From: Ustulina deusta
Taxonomy: Eukaryota; Ascomycota; Sordariomycetes; Xylariales; Xylariaceae
Length of the DNA stretch: 64,000 nt
Direction of reading: 5' to 3'
NCBI GenBank assembly: GCA_023159155.1
Contig: JAJNNX010000014.1
Coordinates: forward strand, 1 to 64,000
How positions within the stretch are numbered: position 1 is the stretch's first letter; every line of letters begins with the position of its first letter. This document shows positions 47,791 through 58,675 of this stretch, piece by piece. A model generated the notes under the pieces. That model saw only the letters and a program-made list of their open reading frames with translations. It did no database searches and was not told where the DNA came from. The position numbers and the translations under genes were made by a program.

Positions 47791-50419
47791 GCATCGAAAG
47801 TGCCAAGCACCCCTGCTCGAAGTAGGGCTGCCGAAATATGATACGGAACATTGTGGTATCAAATATGTCATTGATAGCACTTGAAAAGGACAAGGAGAGT
47901 TTGTGTCACTTGTTCTGGGGGGGAGCTCGAGTAGGCGGCGAAAGAAGGGAATAGCGCTCAGGTTACGAGGGTTTTCAAGCTATTCCCGCTTATCGGATGC
48001 GGAGCCGCCGGATTTGACCTTTCCGAGCGGTGCGCGCGTCAAGGCGTTGCTAGCGCATCAAGCAAACTCGGAAGGAAATTCCGGGAATGAAACGGCGAGG
48101 GAAGGAACTCGCTCCCACTGGGCAGCGCGGATAGCTGTCGCCATTGTCAAGAAACTGAAGGTATTAACATGCATCTGGTATATTTGGGACGTGGTCGATG
48201 TACGAGTTCTAATTGGACGAGCCTGTTTTCAAATCGACGATTTCATTATCCTAGTTATTGACTGTGTAATGTATGTCGTTAATACGACCTTGAAACATCT
48301 ATTTCGACTTTCTGAAGAGATAGAGTCACGCCAGTAATACTTAATATTGAAAGAGTCTTGGGTCCGATTGATCGAAATAATACAACGGAATATGGATGAA
48401 TCGTGCCCACGGGGTGTCTTTCAAGGCGGTTTGTTCTCTAAATATACAGCAACTAGCTTAGTGGTCTTTACCAATAATTTCGAAGTTACAAGTCAGTACG
48501 TATCTCGAATAAGATCAACATATTCGTTCTTACCCCTACAAAACGGTGGGCGGCAAACAACAACTCTCTAGGTGTTTCGGTACCAGCAGCACCGTGCTTT
48601 TAGCATCCAATCTTACTAATTTGAACTCGCTTTCTTCTGCTAAGGCGGTTGGGGTCATTTCCGAATATTAAAAGTCCTCTATAACCAATGGGTCAAACCT
48701 AGTTTGTAACCCATGCTCAGTGATGCATTTCGCAATGTCGATTGCTCAGTGACCAAGACCGAGCTAGCCGACATGCTGCGCTAAGATGTGGATGGGAGAG
48801 TAAATACTTAACATGGTAACACAGAGGATATTCGAGAATGACTTGGATTCGTCAATGAAGCCTATAGAACGACCAATGGCTACCAAATCATTCTGCATAT
48901 TGATAGATATCATAGCTCGAGATATGTCGGGAGTATTGGAGAGAAGGATATGGAGTTACAACTGAAAAAACGACGCAGATGGAGCGATTCGCTTAGAAAG
49001 GGCTTTCCCTGTATAGACAGTGTGCTTGCGCGAGTGAATTACAAAGTGCAAGAACTATGCACGGGCAAATACAAATGGTTGCTTACATGGGGCACGAGGA
49101 ATGGGAAGAGCTGATTGCCGAAAGGGTGGGGAGGGATATGCAATGGAACCTAGCTGATGATGAGCGGCAGAGAGATAGGAATCTCGTCATGGAATGAGGC
49201 AGCCAATACCCTCGCCCTCCATATAATGTGGCTACCTAGTAGAGATAAAGAGGATATGTCGTATATTGTAGTAGACATCTCGCCAGTACGGAGTCCTAGG
49301 CCCATTGCCCAAAGATTTATACTTAACATATACCCATCCTGCCACTCTATCTGATCATAGGAATTTGGCCATTGTCATACCGTAGACATTTTCCAATCTA
49401 TGCACAGTTCCACAGCACAGACTCTAAATATATTGCTTATTTAAATATCGTAACAATATTTTTCATCTTCCTTTTGAAAAATTAAAATTAAAATACAGTA
49501 AGCAAGGAAGGCAATCCAGTCATTGTTGCGATCAGGATAGAAAACCACACCAATCCACCTACTCCATAGGTGGCGTATAACCACGGAGAGAAGGTTGCAT
49601 AGCCACGAAGTGGCTATACAAGTCGAGCATATTGTCGACTCTGTAGCTAAGTCTCCCAGTATGAAATATCGCTGCATTCTCTCCTTGTTAGTTACTTACG
49701 CTGAATCCAATTCCATTCTATTTTAGTCGTCCGGTCCCCTAATTAGAAAGTCTTGTAATTGTACTTAGAAGTGTAGGTTCAGCGGCCTATATCCTTGTCT
49801 AAAGACAAGTTGAGCACCCCTATCTCTGAGCCGACTGACATTGTCTACTTCAGTATTAACGTAACAAGGGGATTGGCAGTCTACAATTTTAAAATCCGCT
49901 CTTGAACACCTGTACCAACAGTGCACCCGGCCATGCAGCGCCACCATATTATATTGCAGCTTTCAAAACAAGCTGTAGCTAGGTGAGGTGCCTAGATAAT
50001 AGAGCGCGAAGCAATTAGGAACCCCCCCCCCCCCCCCCCCCCCCCCAAAATGCATATTTTATAGTAATTTGTTGCTAACTGCCGACCCTCGACCCTCCAT
50101 CTCTCTAGTCACTTTGATTGAGCATGGTTGAGGCGGAAATCTGCAAAGTTGTCCATTCCCTCGCGACCAGCGTCATCAATGCCTACGATTTTAATATCTG
50201 ATATATCCTAGGAAGCGTCCGAGTCGTGTATAATCTCACGGCAGTTGAGCTTCATTAACCTAATCTGATCACCGAGGAAGGCGTTCCTTTCCACTGGCAC
50301 GTTTAATAATCCACGGACGAAATCCCCAATCCTTTTCATTGTTGCAGCTCACAATTATCACGAAACTACAACAGCTATATCTGTTATCTAGTTGCTGGTA
50401 TTTTCAGTTAGACTAGCGC
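47791..50419. other. Gene graveyard: scattered coding-like fragments, no intact gene
   Basis: Several short protein-like stretches lie here with stops or shifts between them: plus-strand 47,918-48,337 (no ATG start), plus-strand about 48,840-49,060, plus-strand 49,057-49,194 (MVAYMGHEEWEELIAERVG within it) and minus-strand about 50,110-50,320 (RGLLNVPVERNAFLGDQIR, one in-frame stop, then DISDIKIVGIDDAGREGMD). I do not recognise families. The interruptions and absence of usable introns suggest old pseudogenes. Confidence 0.35.
50022..50046 (+). repeat. C homopolymer, 25 nt
   Basis: Uninterrupted run of C in the gene-poor stretch just before the NLR relic. Confidence 0.9.
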
Positions 50420-51250
50420 GAGTTGGAACTTACAAAGACCCAATCCTTCTCGGCCCAGGCAAAGGAGCGCGGATTGAAGAGTAATACCCGATATGCCTCG
50501 GAGACATTGCAGAGACTACTGGATTTCACAGGGTTGACCTACATCCTAGTAGTTGGATTGGAAGAGATAGACATATTAAAACGTTGGCTGCTTTTAATAG
50601 CATCAGTCGATTGCGTAGACAACTGCAATGATCCGATAGCCTTGATCAACAATCGAGCTGAAAACAATTCGCGCGAATCCTCGACAAGAACAGAAAAATT
50701 ATGAAGGTTCATACCGACAATTCTAGCAGCATGAAAGATTATATTTGGCATAATCCCGAAGCCTGGGTGAATAAATATGACCTGGATCATATGTCTCGCT
50801 CGCAAGTTGAGCGCTTATTACCCCGATAGCTTCGAATGCGCATGGTAATAAGCCGACCTAAAGAAACCCAACGATAGGGGCGCAATATTCTCACTAATGG
50901 CTTGAGATTGTCATTACCGAATATTTTCTCGCATTATTAAATCCCCATCAACTATCCAGACAAAGCGAGAAGAGTGTTGGGTTTTCTCGGATGTGCTCCC
51001 ATTCCACTCACTTCACAGGAAATCGAACAAGCCATGTTGATTAAGTAGGATGCGGATAGTGCGCCAAACCCGATAACTGGAATCAAATTCTTTGAGGTTT
51101 GCGGCCCGACTGTGGAAATCGTAGACGAAGGACTATAATTTGTGCACCTCACTGTCCACCTCACTGTCAAAAAGCGAGAGTCATATGTAGTGCTTCACTA
51201 GTTTATTAGAGGGACTTATCTAGTCAGCGATTGGGGTCTTCATCCACGAG
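50420..51250 (+). pseudogene. Relic of a NACHT-type NLR (STAND ATPase) gene
   Basis: Pieces match the order of a fungal NACHT protein. At about 50,500-50,580 a frame reads ETLQRLLDFTGLTYILVVGLEEID, where the NACHT Walker B TYI-x-DGLDE would be (D to V and D to E changed). At about 50,970-51,130 comes the winged-helix-type segment after the ATPase: RRVLGFLGCAPIPLTSQEIE, then FFEVCGPTVEIVDEGL and FVHLTV. In-frame TAG near 51,047 and TAA near 51,135, plus at least one shift near 50,960, break it. No Walker A or N-terminal effector domain is legible and no ankyrin or WD repeats follow. In fungi such proteins act in non-self recognition and programmed cell death; this copy must be dead. Confidence 0.6.
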
Positions 51251-52521
51251 GCGTTCTGTCGCCTGGATGATGTGATGTTGACAGATCCCACTCGGATTTC
51301 TCGGAAATTATCCCGGGGTTTGCATACAACCGGTCACGGAGAATCATTGCATCAGACGGCAATACATGCATACCTACGTAGTAATCGGAACCTGGAAAAG
51401 GGATAGACGGATCTAGGTTGTCCTTATTGGTTGGCCAAAGTATCCGATGGCTGTGAGCCAACGAATGAATGGTTTCTATAACATGATGTTGAATGCGCAT
51501 GTAGTACCGAAGTATCCAGCGACTAGTTCCACAATACCGATTATTTGTGCCCTAATATAGACAGCATGATAGGACAATACATGGTCCTGCAATTGACAGG
51601 CCCTCATTATTTATAGTCTTCATGTGAGCAGCTGGGGTGGCAAAATTCACTCGGCTGTCGTCGGCATAGGTATGGCACCGTACAATGAGAACGCCGACAA
51701 TTGGCCATTGGCGAACTTTTCACGAGCTTTGGCGTTACCACAAAATGAAATCCACGATGTTCCATGAGTTTATGATTCGTTATGGGCTGGTGGTTCTAAT
51801 TCTCAGACCAAGGGGATAGGGAATCACGCTAATGCCGAATGCAGTATCGGCAAGGGGCAGGGGCTGGGGCATATATTTATCGGTGCTCCCATCTGCATAG
51901 GTATATACTCTGCCCTTCGAGTTGTCAATCTTCTTAGTAACCGCTTGTTGTATCTCGAATATTTATCCACTCTACATACATAATTTATCGATGCGTATGA
52001 ATATGCCAAACAACATCTTGTAGCTGTGAGAGCCGCTCTCGGCTTCGGCTTCAGTAAAGGAGAGGGATTCGTTGAATCCTTCAGGGTTCTTACTGTGCGC
52101 TTGTTCTGGGCTTATTATGACCAAGTGGACCATTGATCATTGCTGGAGAGCGACTAGGCTAGATAGATACTTAGACTCGCCGCTAAACGGAGTGCAGTGA
52201 ACACTGTGGATGTTCGCCGATGTCGTCAAGATGAAGGGCGCAAGATGCTAGGTAGCAACCCGCTATCTAGACAAGCATCCGTGCCTATCCAATGACAGTC
52301 CCGCGCCCGACATGCTTGTATATTGGGTTGCGGGCCGCAACCAGCCGATGCAGGTGTGCCACCCCGGCAGACTGATAAATAATCAACGTTTTCGAGTCTG
52401 AATTGCAACTGGCTGCCCTATTTAGCTTGTATATATATATATATATATTTTCGCACATCTGGTAAGATATACACATATTAACCTTCTACAGTCTCATTTA
52501 GACTAAATATTAGGCCCTAAG
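51251..52521. other. Intergenic, 1.27 kb
   Basis: No intact gene. A protein-like plus-strand stretch at about 51,985-52,137 (VRAALGFGFSKGEGFVESFR) has no start or partner exons that I can find. A (TA)n tract lies at about 52,428-52,448, 80 bp upstream of the MFS transporter ATG. Confidence 0.45.
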
Positions 52522-54139
52522 ATGGACGAGACCCAGCCGCTGCTGGCAGAGGTCCGCATCGTCGACACCGAGCGCTGCGATGAGATTTCCCGCAAGGACA
52601 TCGTCGACTTCAATGGCGACGGCGACGCCGAGAACCCGGTGGAATGGCCGGCGGCGTACAAGTGGGGGGTCGTGTTGTTGCTCTCCTTCACGGCGTTCAC
52701 TGTGTACGTCATCACCTCATCAGAGAATATCAAAAATACGGCCCGCCTGCTAACATTGGCATCTGCAGGACCTTCACATGCATCTCCGTCGTGCCTATAG
52801 CAAACCAAATCGTCTATGAGCTGGACAATGGGCATGTCAGCAAATCATCCAGCGTGCTGCTAGTGACCATCTGGGAGCTGGGCGAGGCTGCTGGCCCCTT
52901 GCTCATCGCGCCGTTGTCCGAGGTTTTCGGGCGATATCCCGTGATGAACGGTGCGAACGTCCTTTTCATTCTCGCCACGGCGCTGGCCGCCCTGTCGCAG
53001 AGCACGCCCGTTTTCATCGGTGCCCGTGCGCTGACAGGCTTAGCCGTGGCCTCGAATGTGCTGGGTCCGGCTATCATCGGCGACATGTTCGCCTCTGAGC
53101 TGCGCGGGTCCGCCATCAGCTTCATCGCGCTAGCGCCATTGATTGGAGGGTCGCTCGGGCCAGCCATTGGAGGCGCCATCGCTGAGACGCTGGGTTGGCG
53201 CTGGGTATTGTGGCTCTCGGTATGCCTGGCGCTTGCTTGCGAGCTCGCCTTCTTCACCTGCTTCAGAGAGACGTACAAGGTAGCGGTCCTGCGACGGCGG
53301 GCCGCGAGGTTGCGGAAGGAAACGGGGAACCCAAAGCTGAGGACCGTATACGACATGGATGACGGGAAGTCGAACCTCCACAAAATCTGGGAATGCGCCG
53401 CCCGGCCCGCGATCGTCCTATCCGGGTCGAGCGTTTTGCAGGTTCTGTCACTACACGGCGCTGTCTCGTTTACCTATTACTACGTGTTCTCCACGACGTT
53501 GCCGGATATTTTGCAGCAGCTATATGGTCTTTCGGCAGCTGGGTCGGGGCTGGCATTTATATCGTTCAGTAAGTGGACTTTAAGCTATTACCCAGCCCGC
53601 TGCACTTTTGTTAGCCGACGAATTCTCTAACTAGGAGCGCAGGTATTGGCTCGACCATTAGCGTGGTCTTCCTGAACGTCGTGCTTGACAAGATTTACAT
53701 TAAGCTGCGCGAACAGCGCAAGAGCGCCGGGGCGCCCGAATTCCGGCTACCTGTGACCATCGCCGGGGCATTCGGTCTCCCGCTGAGCGTCGTGGCGTAC
53801 GGCTGGGCCGCGCAAATGCGACTGCCCCTGCCAGTGTTATTATTCGTAACCGGGCTGCTGGGCACTGCGCTGATGCTCGTTTATCTACCCCTGAGTGCGT
53901 ACGTCGTCGATGCCTTTGGCCTGTACGCCGCGTCGGGAATGACAGCTATTATCGTTACGCGTTGTCTTATGAGCACTGTTCTGCCCTTAGCTACGGAGCC
54001 TCTAGTTACAAGGTTCGGTTGGGGTCTAGGGGTCTCTGTTTTGGGGGGGATTGGTCTCGTCCTGGCCCCCATTCCCATCTTAGTATTCAGATACGGATCT
54101 CGTTGGCGACAGCTATCCAGGTATACAAAGGATGAATAA
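52522..54139 (+). CDS. MFS multidrug transporter, DHA1-like (Tpo1/Flr1-type)
   Basis: Three exons: 52522-52703, 52769-53568 and 53643-54139, for 492 residues. Donors are GTACGT and GTAAGT, acceptors CTGCAG and GCGCAG; phases fit. The cytosolic N-terminus has an acidic DFNGDGDAENPVEWP segment, typical of the group (ENP-x-W before helix 1). Then come about 12 helices with LSEVFGRYPV after helix 2 (motif A), RALTGLAVASNVLGPAIIGDM around helix 4, and IALAPLIGGSLGPAIGGAI in helix 5 (antiporter motif C). It should be a proton-coupled exporter in the plasma or vacuolar membrane; substrate unknown. An FAD-oxidoreductase remnant follows 130 bp downstream, as in some metabolite clusters. Confidence 0.88.
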
Positions 54140-54268
54140 AACACTGTGACGTGGCGTGCCTTATATACCGTTACTCCTGTTAGAGGGTTGACAGCATCGT
54201 TTTTCCGTCACAAAAGCTTTGCGTGAGTTGGTTGGAGATGGAAGTGCTATGGCATCAAGTTTATATAT

Positions 54269-54797
54269 ATGGTGCGATTTCTCAGCAAAACATTGGCTTT
54301 ATTAATAGTGCTACGCGAAAACATGGCGAAGAACAAGAGCGCCGCCATTGGCAACTTTCGGACTGCCAGAGATGATGGGAAGTTCTACGTGGCCACTCCT
54401 GCTCCCTATATTACGGTCGGTCCGGCCCTTCTCGCAAAACCTAATGCTGGCAACTCTTCGCAGACCCAGCGGTGCAATACCTTCCTCTCCATCAACATCA
54501 TCAGCAGGGAGTGGGACCAGACCGAAGACTGGAGCAATGCTGCGCAGCTACAAGATGACATGGTTCGCTGCGTGCTACCAGCCATGGGGGCAGCAACTCC
54601 GAGCTCAGCCGTCTATTTGAATGAAGCCAACTGGGGGCAGCCTGATTGCCAGACTGCGCTCTACGACTTCAAACTACGAGAGAGTGCTGAAAATCAAGAA
54701 GAAATACGATCCTGGTGATGTGTTGTATGGCTTGACTGCTGTCAGGAGCGACAACTGGAGCCAGGATACTGAAGGGAAGCTCTGCCGAAAGTATTAA
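54269..54797 (+). pseudogene. FAD-linked oxidoreductase remnant (BBE domain), frameshifted
   Basis: The frame from 54,269 holds an unusual 25-residue start, then the last part of a berberine-bridge-enzyme-like oxidase. It ends its homology at AVYLNEANWGQPDCQTALYD and runs to a stop at 54,718 in nonsense. In another frame the true ending continues from about 54,672: NYERVLKIKKKYDPGDVLYG, then LTAVRSDNW and LCRKY, with a stop at 54,795-54,797. So there is one indel near 54,665-54,672, and the whole FAD-binding (PCMH) domain is missing. Intact relatives are secreted flavoenzymes of carbohydrate or secondary metabolism. Confidence 0.75.
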
Positions 54798-55254
54798 GCC
54801 GTGATCATTAAATCGAAGATGACCCAAAACCTCTTACACAAATACTAACGGAATTGACGGCCACCTTTTGCGATGAACATGCACTAAAAACACACACACT
54901 TCAACAATCTGGACATTACGTTTCTCTCCTCCTCTTTTTTTGAGGAAAGCAAATACCAACCTACCTTCCTCGCGAGGCTCTCGCGCTGTAGCTGCCCAGC
55001 TCTACTGAGCACCTACTTAGAGCAGGGCAGCTGCAGTATATACAAACCAGTCTTGTCAAGTGGGAATCTCAACATCAGAGTGTCCTGTCAATTTACTTTT
55101 TTTTGGCAGTGTTTCTTCGTTTGGCCATCTTCCCCTCACCATCATCGACAATACAGCATCAATCCCAACACACTTCCATAACGCAATAATCATTATCGAG
55201 GCCATTGGGCAGTTTTTATTTGTTTGGTTGTTCTTCTCTGGCTAAGTCGTGAGG
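54798..55254. other. Intergenic, about 0.46 kb
   Basis: Between the oxidoreductase remnant and the RNase H-like gene. Nothing recognised beyond a presumed promoter for the latter. Confidence 0.5.
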
Positions 55255-55881
55255 ATGGACACCCCCATAGCAAATGGAAACCCCCATCGGTTCTTCGACC
55301 CAAGCCTAGATCCGCAGTGCGCCGGGGCCCGCGTTGACGTCGTTTCCAACCACTTCCTAGGGGTGTCTCACATGGCACTTAAAGACCCCCTTACAAAAGC
55401 TGTGCGCGTTGACCGCAGCTCCGTAGTCGTGAGAATCTGCACGTCCTGGGGCAACATCGGCACCGACACTCAACCCATCATCAGGACTGGGTGGGGCGTC
55501 TACGCCGGCCCAAGATCTAGCTACAATGCCAGCGGTATAATGTCAGCCGACGAGGTGCAGACCATACACCGCGCGGAAGCTCAAGCTTTCGAGAACGCTA
55601 TAAATTTTGTCTTGCACATGCACATGCAGAACCTTGGTCTTAGAAGATTCACGATTATGTTGCGTTCCGATTATCTCGTCAATGCAATAACTCGGGACGG
55701 GATGGACTCTTCTGGCAAGCCTGTGGTACACCCCAAGCCATTAGAGACGGCATTTTCATGGTTTAACCTGCTCGAGCAGGCCGGTATCAGCATCCGATTA
55801 TGGAGCGCGAATTGGGACATGCTCCGTTCAGCTAGACTGCTTGCCAGCAAGGCCTTACTCAACCAATCGGAACGCCAATGA
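55255..55881 (+). CDS. RNase H-fold protein, uncharacterised
   Basis: Single exon of 208 residues from the ATG at 55,255 (MDTPIANG). The middle looks like an RNase H-type domain: a first strand region GWGVYAGPRSSYNASGIM, then HRAEAQAFENAINFVL, whose Glu is in the place of the second catalytic acid, then FTIMLRSDYLVNAIT with Asp as the third. The usual first Asp before the GWGVY strand is not obvious and the last acid is uncertain (WSANWD). It lacks reverse transcriptase or a HBD domain, so it is not a retroelement fragment in its present form. Catalytic competence is doubtful. Family assignment is from motif order only. Confidence 0.55.
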   Translation: MDTPIANGNPHRFFDPSLDPQCAGARVDVVSNHFLGVSHMALKDPLTKAVRVDRSSVVVRICTSWGNIGTDTQPIIRTGWGVYAGPRSSYNASGIMSADEVQTIHRAEAQAFENAINFVLHMHMQNLGLRRFTIMLRSDYLVNAITRDGMDSSGKPVVHPKPLETAFSWFNLLEQAGISIRLWSANWDMLRSARLLASKALLNQSERQ

Positions 55882-56573
55882 GCCCATGGTTGAGAGTTGC
55901 TTCATGTATGCATAACATAAATTGACATCATAATACGGACAGCGGTCGGTTGCTAGAAATGGGGTTTTTGATATGGCCGTCCTTTTGCTCCGTCTTGGGA
56001 ACATGAGGCTTCGCCAAACGTCACTATTAGCATGCAACTACCTAGCGTCAATAAGCCGTCAATGAAGCCAATGTTTTGCCGAGAAATCAGCACGACACAT
56101 GTGAAAGCCCGCAAGAGTCCGACCAACCGCAGATGATACCAGCACTAGACCTGGTGCTTCCAAGAAATGTTTCCTTTTTTTGTTTCTTTGCATCTGGATC
56201 CTGGCTGGTCCTTTCATAAGCGGACCAAATTTGACTGCATAGTGTTGCACAAAGCCCAGCGAGCGAGGCCAACAGGGACGGCTTAGCGTTTAGGTGTGCC
56301 TATAGATTTGAGTATAATATAGTACTGCTAAAGCCTTCATTGCTAAATTTAGCTTAGATTTGAAGCTTCCATTAGCCACACTAGCCACATGCTTCAAAGT
56401 CACTTGCAATTCCAACCATGTCCCTACCATCTACTAGTTAACTGAACCCGCCTGCATGTAACCCACTGAAGGTTCTTTGATTCGAATACAGTCATGATAT
56501 TTTCCTACAGCACATTTAAAAAAAACTAGCAGATTCAAAATAGTTCAAGCATACTCAGTAACCATCAACCTAC
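55882..56573. other. Intergenic, convergent, 0.7 kb
   Basis: Between the RNase H-like gene and the minus-strand Hsp70-like gene. No gene recognised. Confidence 0.5.
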
Positions 56574-57413
56574 TTAGAGGTCCAATGGCCGATGATAAGC
56601 CTGCATATGTACACTCTTAATACCTATAAGAATATGGTCCTGGGGTAGGTCAGGAAACCGCGCTGCAGTCTTTTCCATCGCCTCCTCATCCGCAGAGACC
56701 CCCTCGTCCGGGCTTCCCATTATCGATATATAGAACCATGCGGCACGGGAGATCCTCGACTCGTAGGTCGCCGGTGTCCAATCTGGGGGCGCCTGACAGT
56801 GCAGGGCGATATATCCTGTTTCCCCCAATTCAGGGGCCTTGCAGAGTTTTCGATCGATACGAGTAACTCTGTCGAGGATCTCTTGGCTATATTGCTCGGC
56901 CTTGGTCTGAGTGGATTCCTCCTTGTCGATTCTCGCCTGGAGGGTTGCTTGGAGGGATAGAATACCTTGGTTCGTTGAATCTCGCAAGTTTCGGAGCGTG
57001 CCACTTACGGCTTCGAGGCTGGAGCCCTGTTTCTTTTGCTGCTCGAAAACTTCATCAACCGCGTTATTTCTGACCTCGCGCAGAAGCAACTCACCCTTGG
57101 GCATGCCCTTTACGGTGGTCTCGCGGCCAGTGGCAAGGTGTGTCATTATCATCTTGAGTGGGATGCTTTTGTCCCTATGTAACGAGCGCCGTCCGGTTGT
57201 CAGCTTGCTTCCCGAGGGGGCGGCGTACGCGATAAACTCGAGCGCAGGCGCGCTCGCCGAAGACAAATTTACCCTTTCCGGATGGTTGAAGCCGCCTATG
57301 AACCCGACTCGAGAGATATGAATGCGATCTTGCAAGGCTGTATCGTATGCTAAAGTTAGCTTGGAGCTGAAGCATCCAAAATCTAGTCCTAAGACACTGC
57401 CGGTCTCTTGCAT
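56574..57413 (-). CDS. Protein with an Hsp70-like ATPase start and coiled coil (partial)
   Basis: Single frame of 279 residues starting at an ATG. The first 20 residues, GLDFGCFSSKLTLAYD, look like the phosphate-1 loop of the actin/Hsp70 ATPase fold (DFG-x3-S-x4-AY). The other ATPase motifs (phosphate-2, adenosine) are not visible and the chain is less than half the length of an Hsp70. Residues about 105-190 are charged and predicted coiled coil (QQKKQGSSLEAV to RIDRKL). The C-terminal 90 residues (PPDWTPATYESRISRAAWFY onward) are unrecognised. It may be a distinct accessory protein or a decayed Hsp70-like gene. It is divergent from the next gene across 315 bp. Confidence 0.45.
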   Translation of the reverse strand: MQETGSVLGLDFGCFSSKLTLAYDTALQDRIHISRVGFIGGFNHPERVNLSSASAPALEFIAYAAPSGSKLTTGRRSLHRDKSIPLKMIMTHLATGRETTVKGMPKGELLLREVRNNAVDEVFEQQKKQGSSLEAVSGTLRNLRDSTNQGILSLQATLQARIDKEESTQTKAEQYSQEILDRVTRIDRKLCKAPELGETGYIALHCQAPPDWTPATYESRISRAAWFYISIMGSPDEGVSADEEAMEKTAARFPDLPQDHILIGIKSVHMQAYHRPLDL

Positions 57414-57728
57414 TAGCTCGCCTCGACGACGGGGAATCCGGTTAAATTACTTACCATGACCGTCGATCCAATTGGCCAGTACGCATCATAGCCGTTTCCT
57501 CTTGTAAACGGAAAATCGTCGAAAATGATGCTGTTGCGGGTGTTCGGCTCAATCCAGACCTGGCAGTATGGATTTGAGTTGATCCCGAGACTTTCGGCTC
57601 GTCTCCCTCGAGTTGTATGATTGGAGCAAATGGACGGGGGGGCCTAGCCCTGTCTGCTGTCATATTCTACGCGTCGTCGATCGAATATTGTATCAAACAT
57701 CTTCACTCACACCGCAGGACAATTGACA
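57414..57728. promoter_or_regulatory. Divergent promoter region, 315 bp
   Basis: The only DNA between the ATGs of the minus-strand Hsp70-like gene and the plus-strand basic-N-terminus gene, so it should carry both promoters. No specific site is claimed. Confidence 0.45.
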
Positions 57729-58493
57729 ATGCCGCCGCCAGATCGTACCTCGAGGGCGCACACTCCCAAGCGCAATCATACGAATAGGGCGTTGACGGGA
57801 CGGCGGCCACTTACCCCTAGGCGCTGCCGTACGAACAAAGCCCTAGCATTAAAGCGATCAGCCACGCCGCAGCCACGTCGTATCAAAAATGCGGCTGCGC
57901 TGGCACCGGAAAATGCAAGCAGGGCTACGGTGCCTGCTGCCTTTCCATCGCGCGAAGAACTGGCATGGAAGTTTGGCGCAGAACTTGACGATATCCGGGC
58001 CCAACGATTCTCGTGGACTCTTGAATGGCGTGAGAAGCTCCTCAATGACTGGATGCAGTATTGGGAGCGGTACTCTAAATGGCGCAAGGATGTAGACGGC
58101 GCTATCTCAATTCTTAAAGGCAGCAATGTGGAAGATGCGTACTGGTTAATGGGTAAGCTCCTGGATAATGCTAATGTATATGATATCGCCAATTTCGAGA
58201 TCGTCGTCCCAACCGCCTTCGGCCAGGAGGCCTTTCGCATTGTAGGGTGTGAAGATCCTAGGAGCAAGCCGCCTGCCAGCCCGCTTTTGTTCCCCTCTGA
58301 CGGTATATCCTCCTATATTCGGCAGCAGACCTACGAGGAAGCCCAGAAGAGCAATCACGATGATTTACCAAGGACAGACCTCTCACGATTCTTTGCTTCT
58401 ACGAAGCCGGTTCATCTAGATCGCGTTGTCTTTAAACTATCCATTCAAGGACAGGTTTACCAAAGCAGCCAGTCGGTTCGACCGCTTACATAA
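57729..58493 (+). CDS. Hypothetical protein with basic, repeat-like N-terminus
   Basis: Single frame of 254 residues from the ATG at 57,729 (MPPPDRTS). Residues 1-65 are Arg/Lys/Thr-rich, with imperfect repeats around R-x-N-K-A-L (TNRALT, TNKALA), and could bind nucleic acid or localise to the nucleus. Residues about 80-150 form a Trp-rich, probably helical segment (WTLEWREKLLNDWMQYWERY). The rest (FEIVVPTAFGQEAFRIVG onward) is globular-looking. I do not recognise a family. The divergent arrangement with the Hsp70-like gene suggests co-regulation. Confidence 0.5.
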   Translation: MPPPDRTSRAHTPKRNHTNRALTGRRPLTPRRCRTNKALALKRSATPQPRRIKNAAALAPENASRATVPAAFPSREELAWKFGAELDDIRAQRFSWTLEWREKLLNDWMQYWERYSKWRKDVDGAISILKGSNVEDAYWLMGKLLDNANVYDIANFEIVVPTAFGQEAFRIVGCEDPRSKPPASPLLFPSDGISSYIRQQTYEEAQKSNHDDLPRTDLSRFFASTKPVHLDRVVFKLSIQGQVYQSSQSVRPLT

Positions 58494-58675
58494 TCTCCAG
58501 TTCAAGCCACGGGTTGGAGAACTTCAAGTCCAGCTACTTGCACCTGCCACAGTAGCTTGTATTGCAACTTGTTGTCGTGCTAGTAACTGTGAGTTAGATA
58601 CCTCTCAAACATTTGGGTGTACGTAAACAGATACATGCTTTTTCCCTCCACTACGGCTCCATCCCTATCCTTAGC

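Noticed and set aside
47903..48337. 144-codon plus-strand frame called from GTG
   Set aside because: No ATG; first half is Arg/Ser low complexity. Kept only as part of the debris region.
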